Shown here in pieces: positions 1-10,520 of a DNA stretch of 64,000 nucleotides; the stretch's first letter is position 1; each line of letters starts with the position of its first letter. This DNA comes from Rhabditoides inermis (taxonomy: Eukaryota; Nematoda; Chromadorea; Rhabditida; Rhabditidae), in the NCBI GenBank assembly GCA_963966185.1, contig CAWZYM010000148.1, positions 1,807,501-1,871,500 of the forward strand, written 5' to 3'. The notes under the pieces were generated by a model. The model did not search any database, was not told the origin of the DNA, and saw only the letters and a list, made by a program, of their open reading frames with translations. Both the position numbers and the translations under genes were made by a program.

Positions 1-270
1 TTTCTTTCAAAAAATCCGAATCTAACATCGTCATAAGTCCTTGTAAAAAAACTATTATTATGATTACAAATACGAGACAACAAGTAGCATTCTTACTCAT
101 TTTTACTTATTGCGTCGATTCAACCTCACCTCAGTTTATAGTTGTTTCCCCTGATCCTGTTCAAACATCAGTCTTATCCATGCCGCTTCAAAATAACCAG
201 AGAGGAAACCGTACTCGCCAATCGACAAGGATCGTAAAAGATCCGATGTTCCATTGTAGAGCGGTGCGGC

Positions 271-278
271 TATATAAG
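271..278 (+). promoter_or_regulatory. TATA box of the small secreted peptide gene
   Basis: TATATAAG in a GC-richer context lies 49 bp before the start codon at 327, a normal distance for a TATA box with a short 5' leader. I see no trans-splice acceptor between it and the ATG, so this gene may use its own transcription start. Confidence 0.55.
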
Positions 279-326
279 GCATGGTTGTTGGGTGTGCCGG
301 CAACTGCCTTCTTCCCCTTGTCCAAT

Positions 327-611
327 ATGCGTGTCCTTGCTGTGCTGGTTGCTTCGGTGGCTGTGGCGTCTGCCTGCTTCCACCTCGGAGGAAGCAGCGG
401 CGGCGGATGCGGGTGGTGAGGGATGGAGGGGGAAAGGGAGACACTGTGTTACTGTGTCACTAGAGCGGGCAGTTTCTTTGATTCCGAAGTAAAGGCAATC
501 CAAAGGAAGCTCATCATGATTTTTCGGGAGCGTTTTGACTATTCTGACTTGTATGTTTGCAGCGGTGCTCCCCCTGCTTGCCCCCCGCCCCCTCCCGCCT
601 GTGGATGCTAA
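327..611 (+). CDS. 45-aa secreted Cys/Gly/Pro-rich peptide, 2 exons
   Basis: join(327..415, 563..611). The unspliced frame stops right after the donor (GTGAG at 416), but splicing to the acceptor TTTGCAG at 562 keeps the frame. The first 16 residues (MRVLAVLVASVAVASA) are a signal peptide. The mature part of about 29 residues is Cys, Gly and Pro only in its second half: GGGCGCGAPPAC, five prolines, then ACGC and stop. Cys-Gly-Cys motifs with proline runs are typical of nematode cuticle/ground-like secreted proteins, though the ground-like domain itself is absent. A TATA box stands upstream. The last 12 coding bases plus 24 bases of 3' sequence are repeated at 1441. Function unknown; a cuticle or antimicrobial-type peptide is possible. 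Confidence is fair because the codon pattern stays meaningful across the splice. Confidence 0.65.
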
Positions 612-635
612 GCAAAGGAGAACAAGCTCATCCGG
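600..635 (+). repeat. 36-bp exact direct repeat, copy 1
   Basis: The 36 bases covering the last three codons and stop of the small peptide gene recur exactly at 1441-1476, directly against the 5' end of a SINE. Confidence 0.9.
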
Positions 636-1440
636 ACCTCAACCCACACCTTGTCTGTATATACATGTACCCGACAAACTATTCATTTCAAGAGTTTTTG
701 ACTCACACCTTTGTTTATCAATCAGCCATTGTCTCATTCTAATCAATCCGCACAATTATATATCCTCATTTTTTTCTTTTTTGTCATTCTCTTCATCCTT
801 ACTTTTCCGTAGAGCGTTGTCGTTTCTTGAATTATCAAAAATTAGTCAGTATAGAATTTTCTGATTATTTTCTAGAATAGAAACACTAACTGATTCGTAC
901 TGACTGTCGCTGTTGATAAAAAATAACAAAAAAATGAACTTCAATTCTTCAATAGAGTGAGGAGTAACATACACCAAGAGACTCTTCAAACAAAACAAAA
1001 AAAGATCGTCTAGCGAGAATAAAAAAGATCGATAAGAACTCTCAGCGGCCACGGACTGAGGTTGTACAGTACAACCAGAACATCGCTAGCACAGTCATCC
1101 TTCTTCTTTAGAGTTCATAACCTGTGCAATAGCCTACCTGATCATATTGTAGTCTCGGATAAAAACGCATTCAAAGTGGAGTTATTAAATATGTAAAAGA
1201 AAAAAAAACTTATTGTAGATCCCACTGGATTGTAGACAAGAATGTGTTCTTTGATAAACTCTTAGTTTGTGGCTGGAGCGATTTAACTCAAGGGTCTATC
1301 TCATCAGTCACGAGTTTCAGCCTGGTGAGGTAAGTGATAAGAAAGGCTCTTTTCTCTCGCACATGTCACTCTAAACGGTGGTGTTTGAGAGAAAAGAGTC
1401 GTTTCGGTCTGAATGCACATTCTCGAAACAAGAGACAAGC
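636..1440. other. spacer without a supported gene
   Basis: AT-rich, low-complexity sequence. No exon chain with consistent phase or recognisable protein was found on either strand. Confidence 0.5.
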
Positions 1441-1476
1441 TGTGGATGCTAAGCAAAGGAGAACAAGCTCATCCGG
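1441..1476 (+). repeat. 36-bp exact direct repeat, copy 2
   Basis: Exact copy of 600-635, ending where the SINE head begins. It probably travelled with, or marks the insertion of, the SINE. Confidence 0.9.
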
Positions 1477-1764
1477 GGGCGCGGCTCAGTGGATAGAGCG
1501 TTCGTCTCTCAATCTCACGGTCGCTGGTTCGATCCCCCTCGGAGTCAACCATTCTTGCGAAATTCACCAAGCCCCTGTGGTGTGGCAATCCACTCTCATG
1601 GTAGCCAGAAGGCGTCACAGCACCATCTACGGGCTCAAGAACGGAATTCAAGACGTCCGACGCCAACCAACCCAACTACCTCTGCTGACGTCGTCGTAAT
1701 CCAAGAACCCTATCTTGTTCTCGACTAGGAGGACCCCGGATTCAACCGGCTAAACAAAAAAAAA
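1476..1764 (+). mobile_element. tRNA-derived SINE, copy 1
   Basis: The head has a tRNA-like layout: a box A-like GGCTCAGTGGATAGAGCG, then about 30 bp, then a perfect box B GGTTCGATCCC. The body continues with GTGGTGTGGCAATCCACTC and a shared tail ACCCCGGATTCAACC, GCTAA and an A-run. The same head and body occur at 21083 (+) and 11841 (-), so it is an interspersed retroposon and not a lone tRNA gene. Pol III promoter and LINE-dependent spread are family knowledge. Confidence 0.8.
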
Positions 1765-2202
1765 GCTGCTCTGGAGCTGTGTTGCAACCCCTTGGATACC
1801 TTTTTGTAATATTCTTTCCATTTTGTATATATACCATTACCCCTGTGCTGAATAAATGATATCAATATCAACTGGGCTTTTTGACTGTGCGGTGTCTAGA
1901 CCGCTGAATCAGCCAGTAGATTCATACTGTCGATCTCTATCCTCACTGTCTAGACACCCACAGTCACAAACCAGAAAACATCGATTTCCAGACGTTACAC
2001 AATTCAATTGCTCTCACGCTTTTTATAGCATAAAGAGCAGGTTCGTTTACTACTTAGATTGATAAACTGCATAAACGAGAGTCTTTTAAAAAGATAATCA
2101 AACATCCACCCTTCCAACAACAAAAAAAACACAAGGCATTTACACAATCTGTTTATTCGAGACGGATCAAATTTAGATTAGGTTTGAGACATGTTGTGTG
2201 TT
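1765..2202. other. spacer
   Basis: Contains an imperfect inverted repeat around GTGTCTAGAC at 1891-1957. No gene supported. Confidence 0.4.
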
Positions 2203-2876
2203 CTAGAAAAAGACGGCAGCGGCAGCAGCGAGAGCGAGGGCGGCTGGCTCGCCGCCAACCGGCGCGGACTTGACGGGGCCACCGGGCGCACTCGTCGTCC
2301 CCTCCCCACCAACCGCCGCCGCAGTTGTCCCCTGCTTGTCCCCATTGTTGGGCGTGAGTAGCGACCCGGCCTTGTTGTCGGCGAGTGCCGTCTTGAGAGC
2401 CGCGTGCAGCCTGCCCGTGTCAGAGTCGGGCGCGCCACTCGCCAGTGTCTTCTCCATATCACCGAGTGCCGCTTTGAAGTTGGCGTGGCAGTCGGCGAGG
2501 TTCTCGTCGCTTCCGCCGCAGCAACACGTCACTGTGGCCGTGGCGTTGTTGAGATGACACTTGCCGGGCGCGAGCTGAACTGGCTACATGACATAGCGGC
2601 ACACAACGAGCACGCACTCACACCGAAACACTTCAATGCGTCTTTCCCATCGCACACTCCGAACGCCCCGGCGGCAGCGTCGACGAACAGTGTGCAGGCA
2701 TCGATACATGATTTCGTCTTGAACTCGACCACTTCTGAATCAAGAATCAATGGAGACTCGGTCCGCGCATCACCTCCATTCTTCTTCGAGACGGGGCAGT
2801 TGTGGGGAGAGGCGGGGGCTGCTGCGGGCAGAGCGGCAAGGAGGAGGAGGAGGGGCAGGTAGAGGAGGCGAGTCAT
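2203..2876 (-). CDS. secreted Cys-rich protein with GPI-like tail (208 aa)
   Basis: Minus strand, exons 2876..2622 and 2574..2203; the 47-bp intron starts GTGAGT and ends TTCAG and restores one 208-codon frame. The start is chosen at MTRLLYLPLLLLL because it opens a signal peptide (residues 1-22); an in-frame ATG lies 26 codons upstream. The mature N-terminal half has about ten cysteines, including a Cys-Cys-Cys triplet (TCCCGG) and a downstream DCH, reminiscent of nematode ET-module/Ly6-like extracellular domains. It is followed by a Thr/Gly/Pro-rich linker and a C-terminal run of Leu/Ala/Val/Phe after a small-residue site, as in GPI-anchor signals. Likely a surface protein; the exact family is unknown to me. 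Confidence 0.72.
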
Positions 2877-3125
2877 TCGAGAGGACAGTGGCACGCACAC
2901 TGAGGCGAAGGACAGCCATTCATCACTGGTCCGCAGCCTCCGTGCAGGGCGCATGTGGATGCAAATGAGTGGATCGGGCGCGGGCAAATGAGCTCGAGAG
3001 TGCAGAGATCGAGCGTAGATGCGACGTGTGATAGGGGTTGGGGAACTACACGAAGGAGAGAACAAAACAAATGGATTGCAGGACCTATTCTGATCGGAGA
3101 AGATACTGAAGGCCGGATGCACTAA

Positions 3126-3156
<31 letters not shown>

Positions 3157-3984
3157 CACCTGATGTCTGGGAGGGAATCCTATCTCCGACTGCTGGAGAG
3201 AGGAGCGGCGTCTACTCCAGAACAAAGGCCTCGCAAGAAGCTCTCCAACCCAATGTCCTACATGACGCGAAGCAAAGAAAGATGGGTCGGACAGTTATAA
3301 ATGAGGAGCGACAAGCTACACAACATCACTCGAGAAGCCGGACGGCCGCCAGCCCACTGGGCAGCATCTGTCCGCAATCATACAAAACTGTTCTTCGTTT
3401 CCCGAAGGAATCATCTCACCATGACCATGCAGACAAACAGTCATTATCAGACGACACTTTGTCGGTAAAGTAAGTCCATAAGTCATAAGTTCACTCTCTC
3501 GAAGTTTGATAAGTATGTTTCAGTTAACCTTGAACAAAGTAATTAGATAGAAATTGAATTATCTCGTTAAAACATTTGTACATTTTGATTTTTTTCATTA
3601 TGTATTGTACATTCTAGAGTATATCAACAAAAACAAGACTATAATCGCTTGGGACCACTAACAGCCTCTGAACTAGAAACTGAAAAAAAGATAGAAGTTA
3701 AGATTAAGAAGAAAGATCGAACCTCTGGAAGATGCTCAGATCTGTTTCATTTGATTTTCAAATAACGCACTCATTCTAAAATCAGACTGCCAAGTACGCG
3801 AATTGCGCGATCGAATAATATTATTATTGTTACCGGCATAAATAAATGATTCAAGTGCTCAACAAGTACATATCTGTACATATCTACATAATTCAAGTAC
3901 ATATCTACAATTCAAATCAAATTCAATTCAACATTTATCCGGTATCGCATTATGTGATCATAACTCAAAACATCAATCATTCAC
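2877..3984. other. spacer with (TC)n and old repeat
   Basis: Holds a (TC)n tract at 3131-3158 and a dispersed repeat at 3733-3822. A CG-rich stretch at 3160-3300 reads as a short open frame without recognisable similarity. Confidence 0.4.
3733..3822 (+). repeat. dispersed repeat, copy 1
   Basis: Resembles 7763-7838 over about 80 bp: AGATGCTCNGATC, then an AT-rich part, then TAAAATCAGA, GCCAAG and a GCG.TCGAAT ending. Too old to type. Confidence 0.55.
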
Positions 3985-4185
3985 AGAGTAGCGCCGGGAA
4001 GCAAAACTCTTCCATCTTGTCGCATCAGCGTCCGCGGCCACACTCTTCCCTTCCTCCTCGAGGGTCCTCCCATTGGTCTGGATCGTCTTCTTGAATTCGT
4101 CGCTTCACTGTAGATGGGGGCGACCGGCCTTGCCTTTCCTCGGCGGGTTCCAATCGGCGAACCTCCACTTCCTTGATATTTAAGT
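3985..4185 (-). pseudogene. decayed non-LTR retrotransposon 3' end
   Basis: One minus-strand frame reads like the terminal part of RTE/Jockey-type ORF2 proteins: a Lys/Pro-rich stretch, GRP, a DEFKKT-like segment, then A.DA.RWKS, interrupted by a stop. Another frame is open but meaningless. Short and degenerate; similarity is from memory. Confidence 0.3.
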
Positions 4186-5048
4186 TTCTGCCTTACATAT
4201 CTACATACTTCAACAAGTACATATCTGTACAAGTGACAATTACATTACATACGGACCGACGACACAGTTGCGGGGTATTTGCGGTGTTTATACTTGTGCG
4301 GTCGATGGGGGAAACGTCGTGGCGTCGTCTACCTCTATAGCTTCCACAGTCTTCTCTTGCAGGGCCGATCGCGTGCGTGAGATTGCTCGGTTGGGCTCGA
4401 AGGACTTGCTTTAAGATGCTCTTGTCCAGCCTATAAGACCGGGTTTCTCAGGCTGTGTGATCGCACCACAACCTCCCGCCCCCTCTCTCTCACTCTCTCC
4501 TCTCTCCCCCCTCTCTCTTTCCCTCCCCCCTCTCTCTCTGTCTATTCTCACAACTTGTGTTTACTCGACTTGTGTTTACTATTATAATATACAGTAGAAC
4601 ACTTACGTTACGATTGCGGTACGATCCGGAGGAATAAAATGGCAAATATAGGTTGCTGCAGGTACAGATATATGGTGGGTAGTGCATTCATTACGGAATA
4701 GTGCGCGAATGGTCCTATATCCTCTGGCTCACAGATCGTATCCCTTCTCGTTATCATTATATTCATCGCCCGATGGGTTTTCTGCTACATCAACCATATT
4801 AGGAGGGGGCATAGTGAGTGTCACATTTGTGGAAAGCATAAAGAGGAGACCGGAAAGGGGACTGTGCTAGCTAACTTTGATATGATGTACATAAATCACA
4901 ATCACAATCACAAACCACAGGATTGTGTCATAACACCAAAGATCCGCTGTCTACGTGTCAGACCCTACAATACGTGCACCACTCATCAAGATTTATTCTT
5001 CTAAGATCGAATGCAGACTAATCACTTTATCAAATAATTCGGATTGGG
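4186..5048. other. spacer
   Basis: Contains a CT-rich tract at 4482-4540. No supported exon. Part of it may be 5' leader or promoter of the transporter gene that starts at 5049. Confidence 0.4.
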
Positions 5049-5845
5049 ATGAACGGATTGGAGGTGATAAGAAAGGCGTGTGAGCCGGCATGCGGCATCA
5101 TTTCCCTGTCTGGTCCGTCCCCAATGGGAGAGCTCTTCAACATAGTCCAGCTGGGCGTGGGCCTATGTCTCGTATTCTTCGCACAGTTCTCACAGGTACA
5201 TATGTTTCTTTCTAGTCATCTGCAATCTTTTTCATCGATTACCTTCAGGGTTTCATATCAGTGGCGGTGCTCCAAGACCAGGCCAAGAAAGACCACAGAA
5301 TCTCACCACAGGCGGGATACTATGCGTAGGTTACCAATTCTGTTGAATATTTGTGGAACATGTTGATTCCAGACAATCCATCAACTTTGGCACATTCATT
5401 GTTTCGAATATCTTTGCTCCAATGATCATTCAGGTGATTGGGTGTAAATGGTGAGTCTTGGAGAAGAGAGAGGGAGGGAGAGAGGGGGAGAGAGAGAGAA
5501 TGCTTGCAGGGGCCTTGTCGTGGGTAGTGTGATGTTCACCGTATCAATGATCGGCTATCAATTCCTGAATCCCTACTTTCTATATGGAGCCGTGGCGGTG
5601 CAGGGATTCTTGCAAGGAGGTGAGCTACTTAGAATTCCGGTCCAGGGTTCACCCGGGCTCACACCTTTGCTGTTCAACCATGTGGCGAGTAGTGTATCTT
5701 ATGTGAAAGGGGAGTGTGGAGTGATAAGAGCATTCCAATAATAATATGTGATAAGTGTCGTGCATCCGAGTTGATTTTCGAGATTAAAAGAAAACTGACT
5801 CACAAACTGACATTATATCTGCACAAAATCACATCTCACCATATA

Positions 5846-5915
<70 letters not shown>

Positions 5916-8900
5916 ACTACAGTAAACTTTCAGTGCTATGGACGTCTGTGGGCTACTACATCTCGATCTCCTCCAGTAAAACCACCATCCACCGCAACAG
6001 TAGCGTCGTCTGGCTCATCTATATGAGCTCGTACGTTTCACGTCTCATCGTAAGGTTCATGGATACGTTTCAGGCAATTCTTCGGTGGCATATTCTTGTA
6101 TATCGTATTCGGTAACGCACATTCAAGGGAAATCAGCACAGCAACTATGAGGTATCCCCCCTCTCTCCCACTATTTCTCTCTCTCTCTCTCTCTCTCTCA
6201 ACTACACATTTGCATACCATTACTGCGGAATACACGGAAAACACTATTACTGCGGAATACACAAGAACATTACTGCGGAATACACATAATTAACTTGTGT
6301 TCGCATGGCATCTTCCAATCCCGAAGATACTCTTTTGCAGACTGCTCTATGGTGTGTTCGCTGGAGTGGCCCTTCTCGGCAACATAGTCTTTGCTCTCAT
6401 CTCCAGTCCCCCCAACGAGAAGGCTGACCGGGAGTCGACAGAGGGACACGTACAGGAGATCGGTGAGTGCACGGGCGGCACTTGTTACTGTGTAATACTG
6501 GTACATATAACATATACTGGTGTATTCGATTGTCAAGGAAATCGGGCGCATTATGATGATGCAGAGATTGGGTTTTTTCAATGAGACTTATTTAGATACG
6601 CTTGATATGGTGATATTGATAATACATGGCTGCTCGTGTATTGGTTTTTGAAAGAAACTGCTAGGTACAACAGATAGTACAGTAATTGCTCAATCTCGTT
6701 TTGTCGTAAATTTGACTGGCACGTGAAACGTATGACATGGTGGTATTATTGATTGAATGTGAGTAGAATCGTGGGTTATAAGAGTTTATGAACTTTTTCT
6801 AATAGTAAATATAGGATATCCCCCATTTTCACGGTACGGCAATTTTCGACGGTCGGTCAGACAGACGAGAAATGACGAGGAACTTATGCATAAACAGGGT
6901 CATTATGAGGTTAGAATAGTTTATTCATAAGTTGTTATGACATACACACAAATCGAAACATGAAATAGTACAGCTACGGTTTGGAACTGTTCGTATTCGA
7001 TTTGCGGGGCTTCACTTTCTCCAGACACTGTTGGCATTACAGCATATGCGGAGAGAGGAATCCAGTCACGTCTCGAGACATTCGTCTTCCTATCCGATAT
7101 AGAGTATGCGGCCTTGATCCATCCTCGAACACGTGAGCCTTATGGACCACCTTGCGTCTACCGTCGAACGTTCTCGAACTTCACGCGTCCGTTTGCATAC
7201 TTGCTCCCGGTCGATCCATTTGTCACTATCATGTTGCGAAATCCAAGAAATCCGTGAATTACCGACTATGTGCACTTCCACAGGCTTATTTGGCGTCGCC
7301 TTATCGTCTCACAGTGAACGGCTTCAATTAGAGAATTAGTCGATACTCCATGAAACTTCATCTCCGAGCGGTGGCGGTGGTGACTTTCATTGTCGTCGGG
7401 TGGTCATTCGAGGGAGCGCGGAAAGGGGCAACCGCTCGCGAGGACGGGAAAATGAGAATTTTTCGTGAAAGAACTCCGTTCAAAATTAGAAATTCGAGAA
7501 AAGCCCACAACAATCTCTTCGTATGTGTCTTCCGGACGTGGTGTGCGAGTTTGGTGCAATTTGGTTCAGTTGGAACCAAGTTATTAAAGTTTCTAGTTTT
7601 CCGTTAGAAAACTGTCGTTTTGAACACTTTCTTGCTCATAATTCACTAAGTTTTTGAGATATCGAAAAAAGCTCACGACAATCGATGGGCCGTATACAGA
7701 GTTAGATACACCCTGAAAATTTCATATAATTCGGAAAAGTCTGAACGGAGCTATTAGCTCTGAAAGATGCTCCGATCGGCTTATTTTTTTCCATAAAATC
7801 AGATCGCCAAGCGTGCGAGTTTAGCGGTCGAATGGTCATGCGAGGGCCGATAGCTCGACTTTATGCGATGAAATGATGTCTAGAAAGTATGCAGCGAGAT
7901 GGCTGCCATACCGTGAACCGGGGAATACCCTATAACAACAAACATTCGATCATATTTCGCATATGAAACGTGCACCGCTGGTATCAATGATTAATTGAGT
8001 GGTTAGAGATGGTGGATGAATAGTCAGAGCTCGGTGCTTCAATTGATGATACCAGGCTTATGGAATATTTTATTTGTGAATGAAACGTATGTATTTTAAA
8101 GAGACAATTTCACGTAATGCATTCAGTGGGTACAGTCCGGTTGGCGGCTCGCTTAGAGATGCTCCTTCTCGCGCTCCCTTGCTCCTACACGGGGCTGGAG
8201 CTGGCCTTCACCAACGGAGCATACCCCACCGCACTCGGATTCACAAAGAAGTGAGGGCGAACTTCGAGATCGACCAAATAGCTGATGCCTGACCATTTTG
8301 CATTGAACTTGAGTGGCCCTGTCAGTGCGTCAGGTTCTTTGTCTGGTTTTGTAGGTTTTCTCACAACTTCTGTCTCATTTAGGCTGAGTAAACGCAATTT
8401 CACTTCTTCTGATAGTGTAATCGTGTCTGGTTTTCTAAGGTTTCTCACAACTTTTTTTTAGATTCACAATCAACACGAACACAATGATCGCGTACCATTC
8501 CATATTCGCGGGGCTGGGAGAGTTGTTTGGTGAGTGACTGTAATTCTAAAAGAAGGCTTACATGACAAACCTCTCTGAGAGCGTACTTGCCTTTCTCTTA
8601 CTTGTGAAACATTGAAGTGACAGAAGCAACAACGTTGTTGCGAATCATTGATTTCCATTACATTTCAGGCGGTGGCCTTTTCGCATTGTTTGGTGAGCGC
8701 ATCACGAAGAAGTTCGGCATGTACTCTATGGTAATCATAGGAATGGTTGTTTGTGAGTTTATGAGTATTATTGAATCATACAATTCATTACATTTTAGCT
8801 ATCATTGGATTCGCGATCTGTTACATCAATCTGCCTCCGAATGCGAGTTTCGAACACACAACTGCACAGGGATACATTGCGCCGAAGTAGGGGAGAGAGA

Positions 8901-10434
8901 GAGAGAGAGAGAGAGAGTGGGGGAAGAAAGCGAGGGAGAGTAGGAAAGAGGGGGAAGGAGTGAGAGTTGGAGAGAGGGACAGAGGGACAGAGGGACAGAG
9001 GGAGAGAGGGAGAGAGGGAGAGAGGGAGAGAGATACTTTCAGCATTCCCCTCGCTCTCGTTGTTTCTTTCATCCTGGGCTTTGGCAACTGTGCGGTGAAT
9101 ACTCAGATCGTCTCCCTCATTTCCATGTACTACAAGGAGGAAAAGAGCAAGTGCTTCGCTCTCAACAAGTTCTACCATGTGAGATATCGATTTATTAATT
9201 ACCTACTTATAACTTGTTTAAGGCATTATTCACATGCATTCCGATGTTTTACAGCAGTCTGCTAGGGTTGAACTATCAGGTATGGATATTAAATAGTTCA
9301 ATTAATTAGGGGCGGCGCGCAGCGGCGCCCGTTTGTTTTGAGCTGTGACGCGCGCAACACGCCACTCCCAAGGCACACACGATTTCTCTATTCTAATACA
9401 ATATACTTAATTAGTGTGCGTTATTTGTTAGAATATCACTTTGTAAGACCTATGAGTATGATTCGTGAAACCAATATCGGTTGCGGCATCCAAAAACCGC
9501 CCTCTCTTGCTCTCTCCCGCTTTGCCACTAAACGTGTTTACGACGGCGGCGGCGACGACGGTGTGCATCACGTAAGCTCCGCCCACTGCACTTTGCGCTC
9601 ATTGGTCGCTCGGCTCTCTTGCGTGCGCACTCTGATTGGCTGAGCGCATGCCCCGCCCTTCGTTCACCCACTCTCGTGTCGGCTCGCCGTCCAGGCCACC
9701 GCCCCAGTTTTGGCGCGAAAACTGTGGGGGGAGGGGAGTGTGCGGAGCGGAGTGAGTGGGTAAGAGAGAGAGACGCGAAATAGCGCGTGTCAATGAGAGA
9801 CTGGCATTGGCAGGCGCACGAGCGATTCGACAAAGCAGTGCGTTTCCATATTCAGGATACGTTTTCTAAAGTTTCGAATATGTATACATAACATGTTCGG
9901 CACATCAACCTGAAAAACAATTTCTTCGAAATTTGAGAAAAGGACATCCATTCTCTTTCGAAAAGTACACGAGTAAAGAGGAGTGGTTTGTTTTGATCTA
10001 ATTCAACAAAAGCACATGCATAAAATCTCTTCGCAGCTGACTAAAATTTCAAAACAAACCTGCTCTTTCTGATCGATGAAAAATATAGTATGCACTATAA
10101 TCGTGTCATACATTTTGTTGCAAGTTACTTGTTGGGATTAACAGTATCCTGAATACCTGAACTCAACATGCTAACAAGAAAACAATTAGAGTTTTTAAAC
10201 ATCGTTCGAAAGAGCAGGTTTGTTTTGAAATTTTAGTCAGCTGCGAAGAGATTTTATGCATGTGCTTTTGTTGAATTAGATCAAAACAAACCACTCCTCT
10301 TTACTCGTGTACTTTTCGAAAGAGAATGAAACATTATCTTTTAGATCTACATTCTCACTGTCACTATTCTCATTTCCACGGTAGCCTTCACTTACCTCGA
10401 ACGGCGAAACCAAAAGAACACGAAAGTGGTGTGA
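5049..10434 (+). CDS. MFSD11: UNC93/MFSD11-like major-facilitator membrane protein (448 aa)
   Basis: Fourteen exons in consistent phase: 5049..5195, 5249..5325, 5373..5450, 5510..5619, 5934..6030, 6074..6151, 6341..6462, 8136..8250, 8462..8529, 8669..8752, 8799..8886, 9043..9178, 9223..9279, 10345..10434. The protein follows human MFSD11 throughout: LFNIVQLGVGLCLVFFAQFS (helix 1), GVLWTSVGYY, HRNSSVVWLIYMSS, EMLLLALPCSYTGLELAF, GLGELFGGGLFALFGERI, FILGFGNCAVNTQIVSLI, and a last exon with helix 12 (IYILTVTILISTVAFTYLE). Length is near the human 449. The UNC93 family is a 12-helix MFS group; the substrate of MFSD11 is unknown. An in-frame ATG at 5124 gives an N-terminus closer to MFSD11, so 5049 may be too early. 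The last intron is almost entirely a mobile element. AATAAA follows at 10439; the next gene starts 86 bp downstream. Confidence 0.88.
5847..5913. repeat. (AT)n microsatellite in intron 4
   Basis: About 33 uninterrupted TA units between the donor at 5620 and the acceptor at 5933. Confidence 0.95.
6463..8135. other. large intron 7 of the transporter gene
   Basis: 1.67 kb with no coding signal. It holds two copies of the TGAAACGTA motif (6724, 8081) and a second copy of a dispersed repeat (7763-7838); the rest looks like decayed transposon. Confidence 0.5.
7763..7838 (+). repeat. dispersed repeat, copy 2
   Basis: Homologous to 3733-3822 (see that entry); here inside intron 7 of the transporter. 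Confidence 0.55.
9306..10328 (-). mobile_element. palindrome/hairpin/CTAA element, copy A
   Basis: Read on the minus strand it starts with a palindrome of two perfect 121-bp arms (10328..10208 and 10069..9949) around a 138-bp spacer, then a ~32-bp conserved block (ATGTCCTTTT, then AATTTCGAAGAAATT), a CpG-rich interior with a CCAATGAGCGC box, and a GC-rich hairpin ending in CTAA followed by T. It fills all but about 40 bp of intron 13 of the transporter, which still has a working donor and acceptor. No transposase frame, so non-autonomous. Confidence 0.75.
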
Positions 10435-10438
10435 TGGA

Positions 10439-10444
10439 AATAAA
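10439..10444 (+). terminator. polyadenylation signal of the transporter
   Basis: AATAAA five bases after the stop codon, 75 bp before the trans-splice site of the next gene. Confidence 0.7.
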
Positions 10445-10512
10445 GTTTTTTTTGAGATGTTGTGTTGATTGTGTTGACATCTCCCTGATTTCGTCATTCT
10501 CCCGTCGCACTG

Positions 10513-10520
10513 CCCCAGTG
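10513..10520 (+). promoter_or_regulatory. probable SL trans-splice acceptor
   Basis: CCCCAG ends at 10518, two bases before the ATG at 10521 and about 75 bp after the upstream AATAAA. This is the spacing of internal nematode operon genes, normally SL2-type trans-spliced. There is no room for a separate promoter. Confidence 0.6.

Noticed and set aside
1476..1545. A functional tRNA gene at the SINE head
   Set aside because: Boxes A and B are present, but the anticodon arm does not fold properly and the head recurs with the same non-tRNA body twice more.
9280..9309. Natural end of the transporter protein at the TAG at 9307-9309
   Set aside because: It would lack helix 12; a matching last exon with AATAAA lies at 10345-10434 beyond the inserted element.
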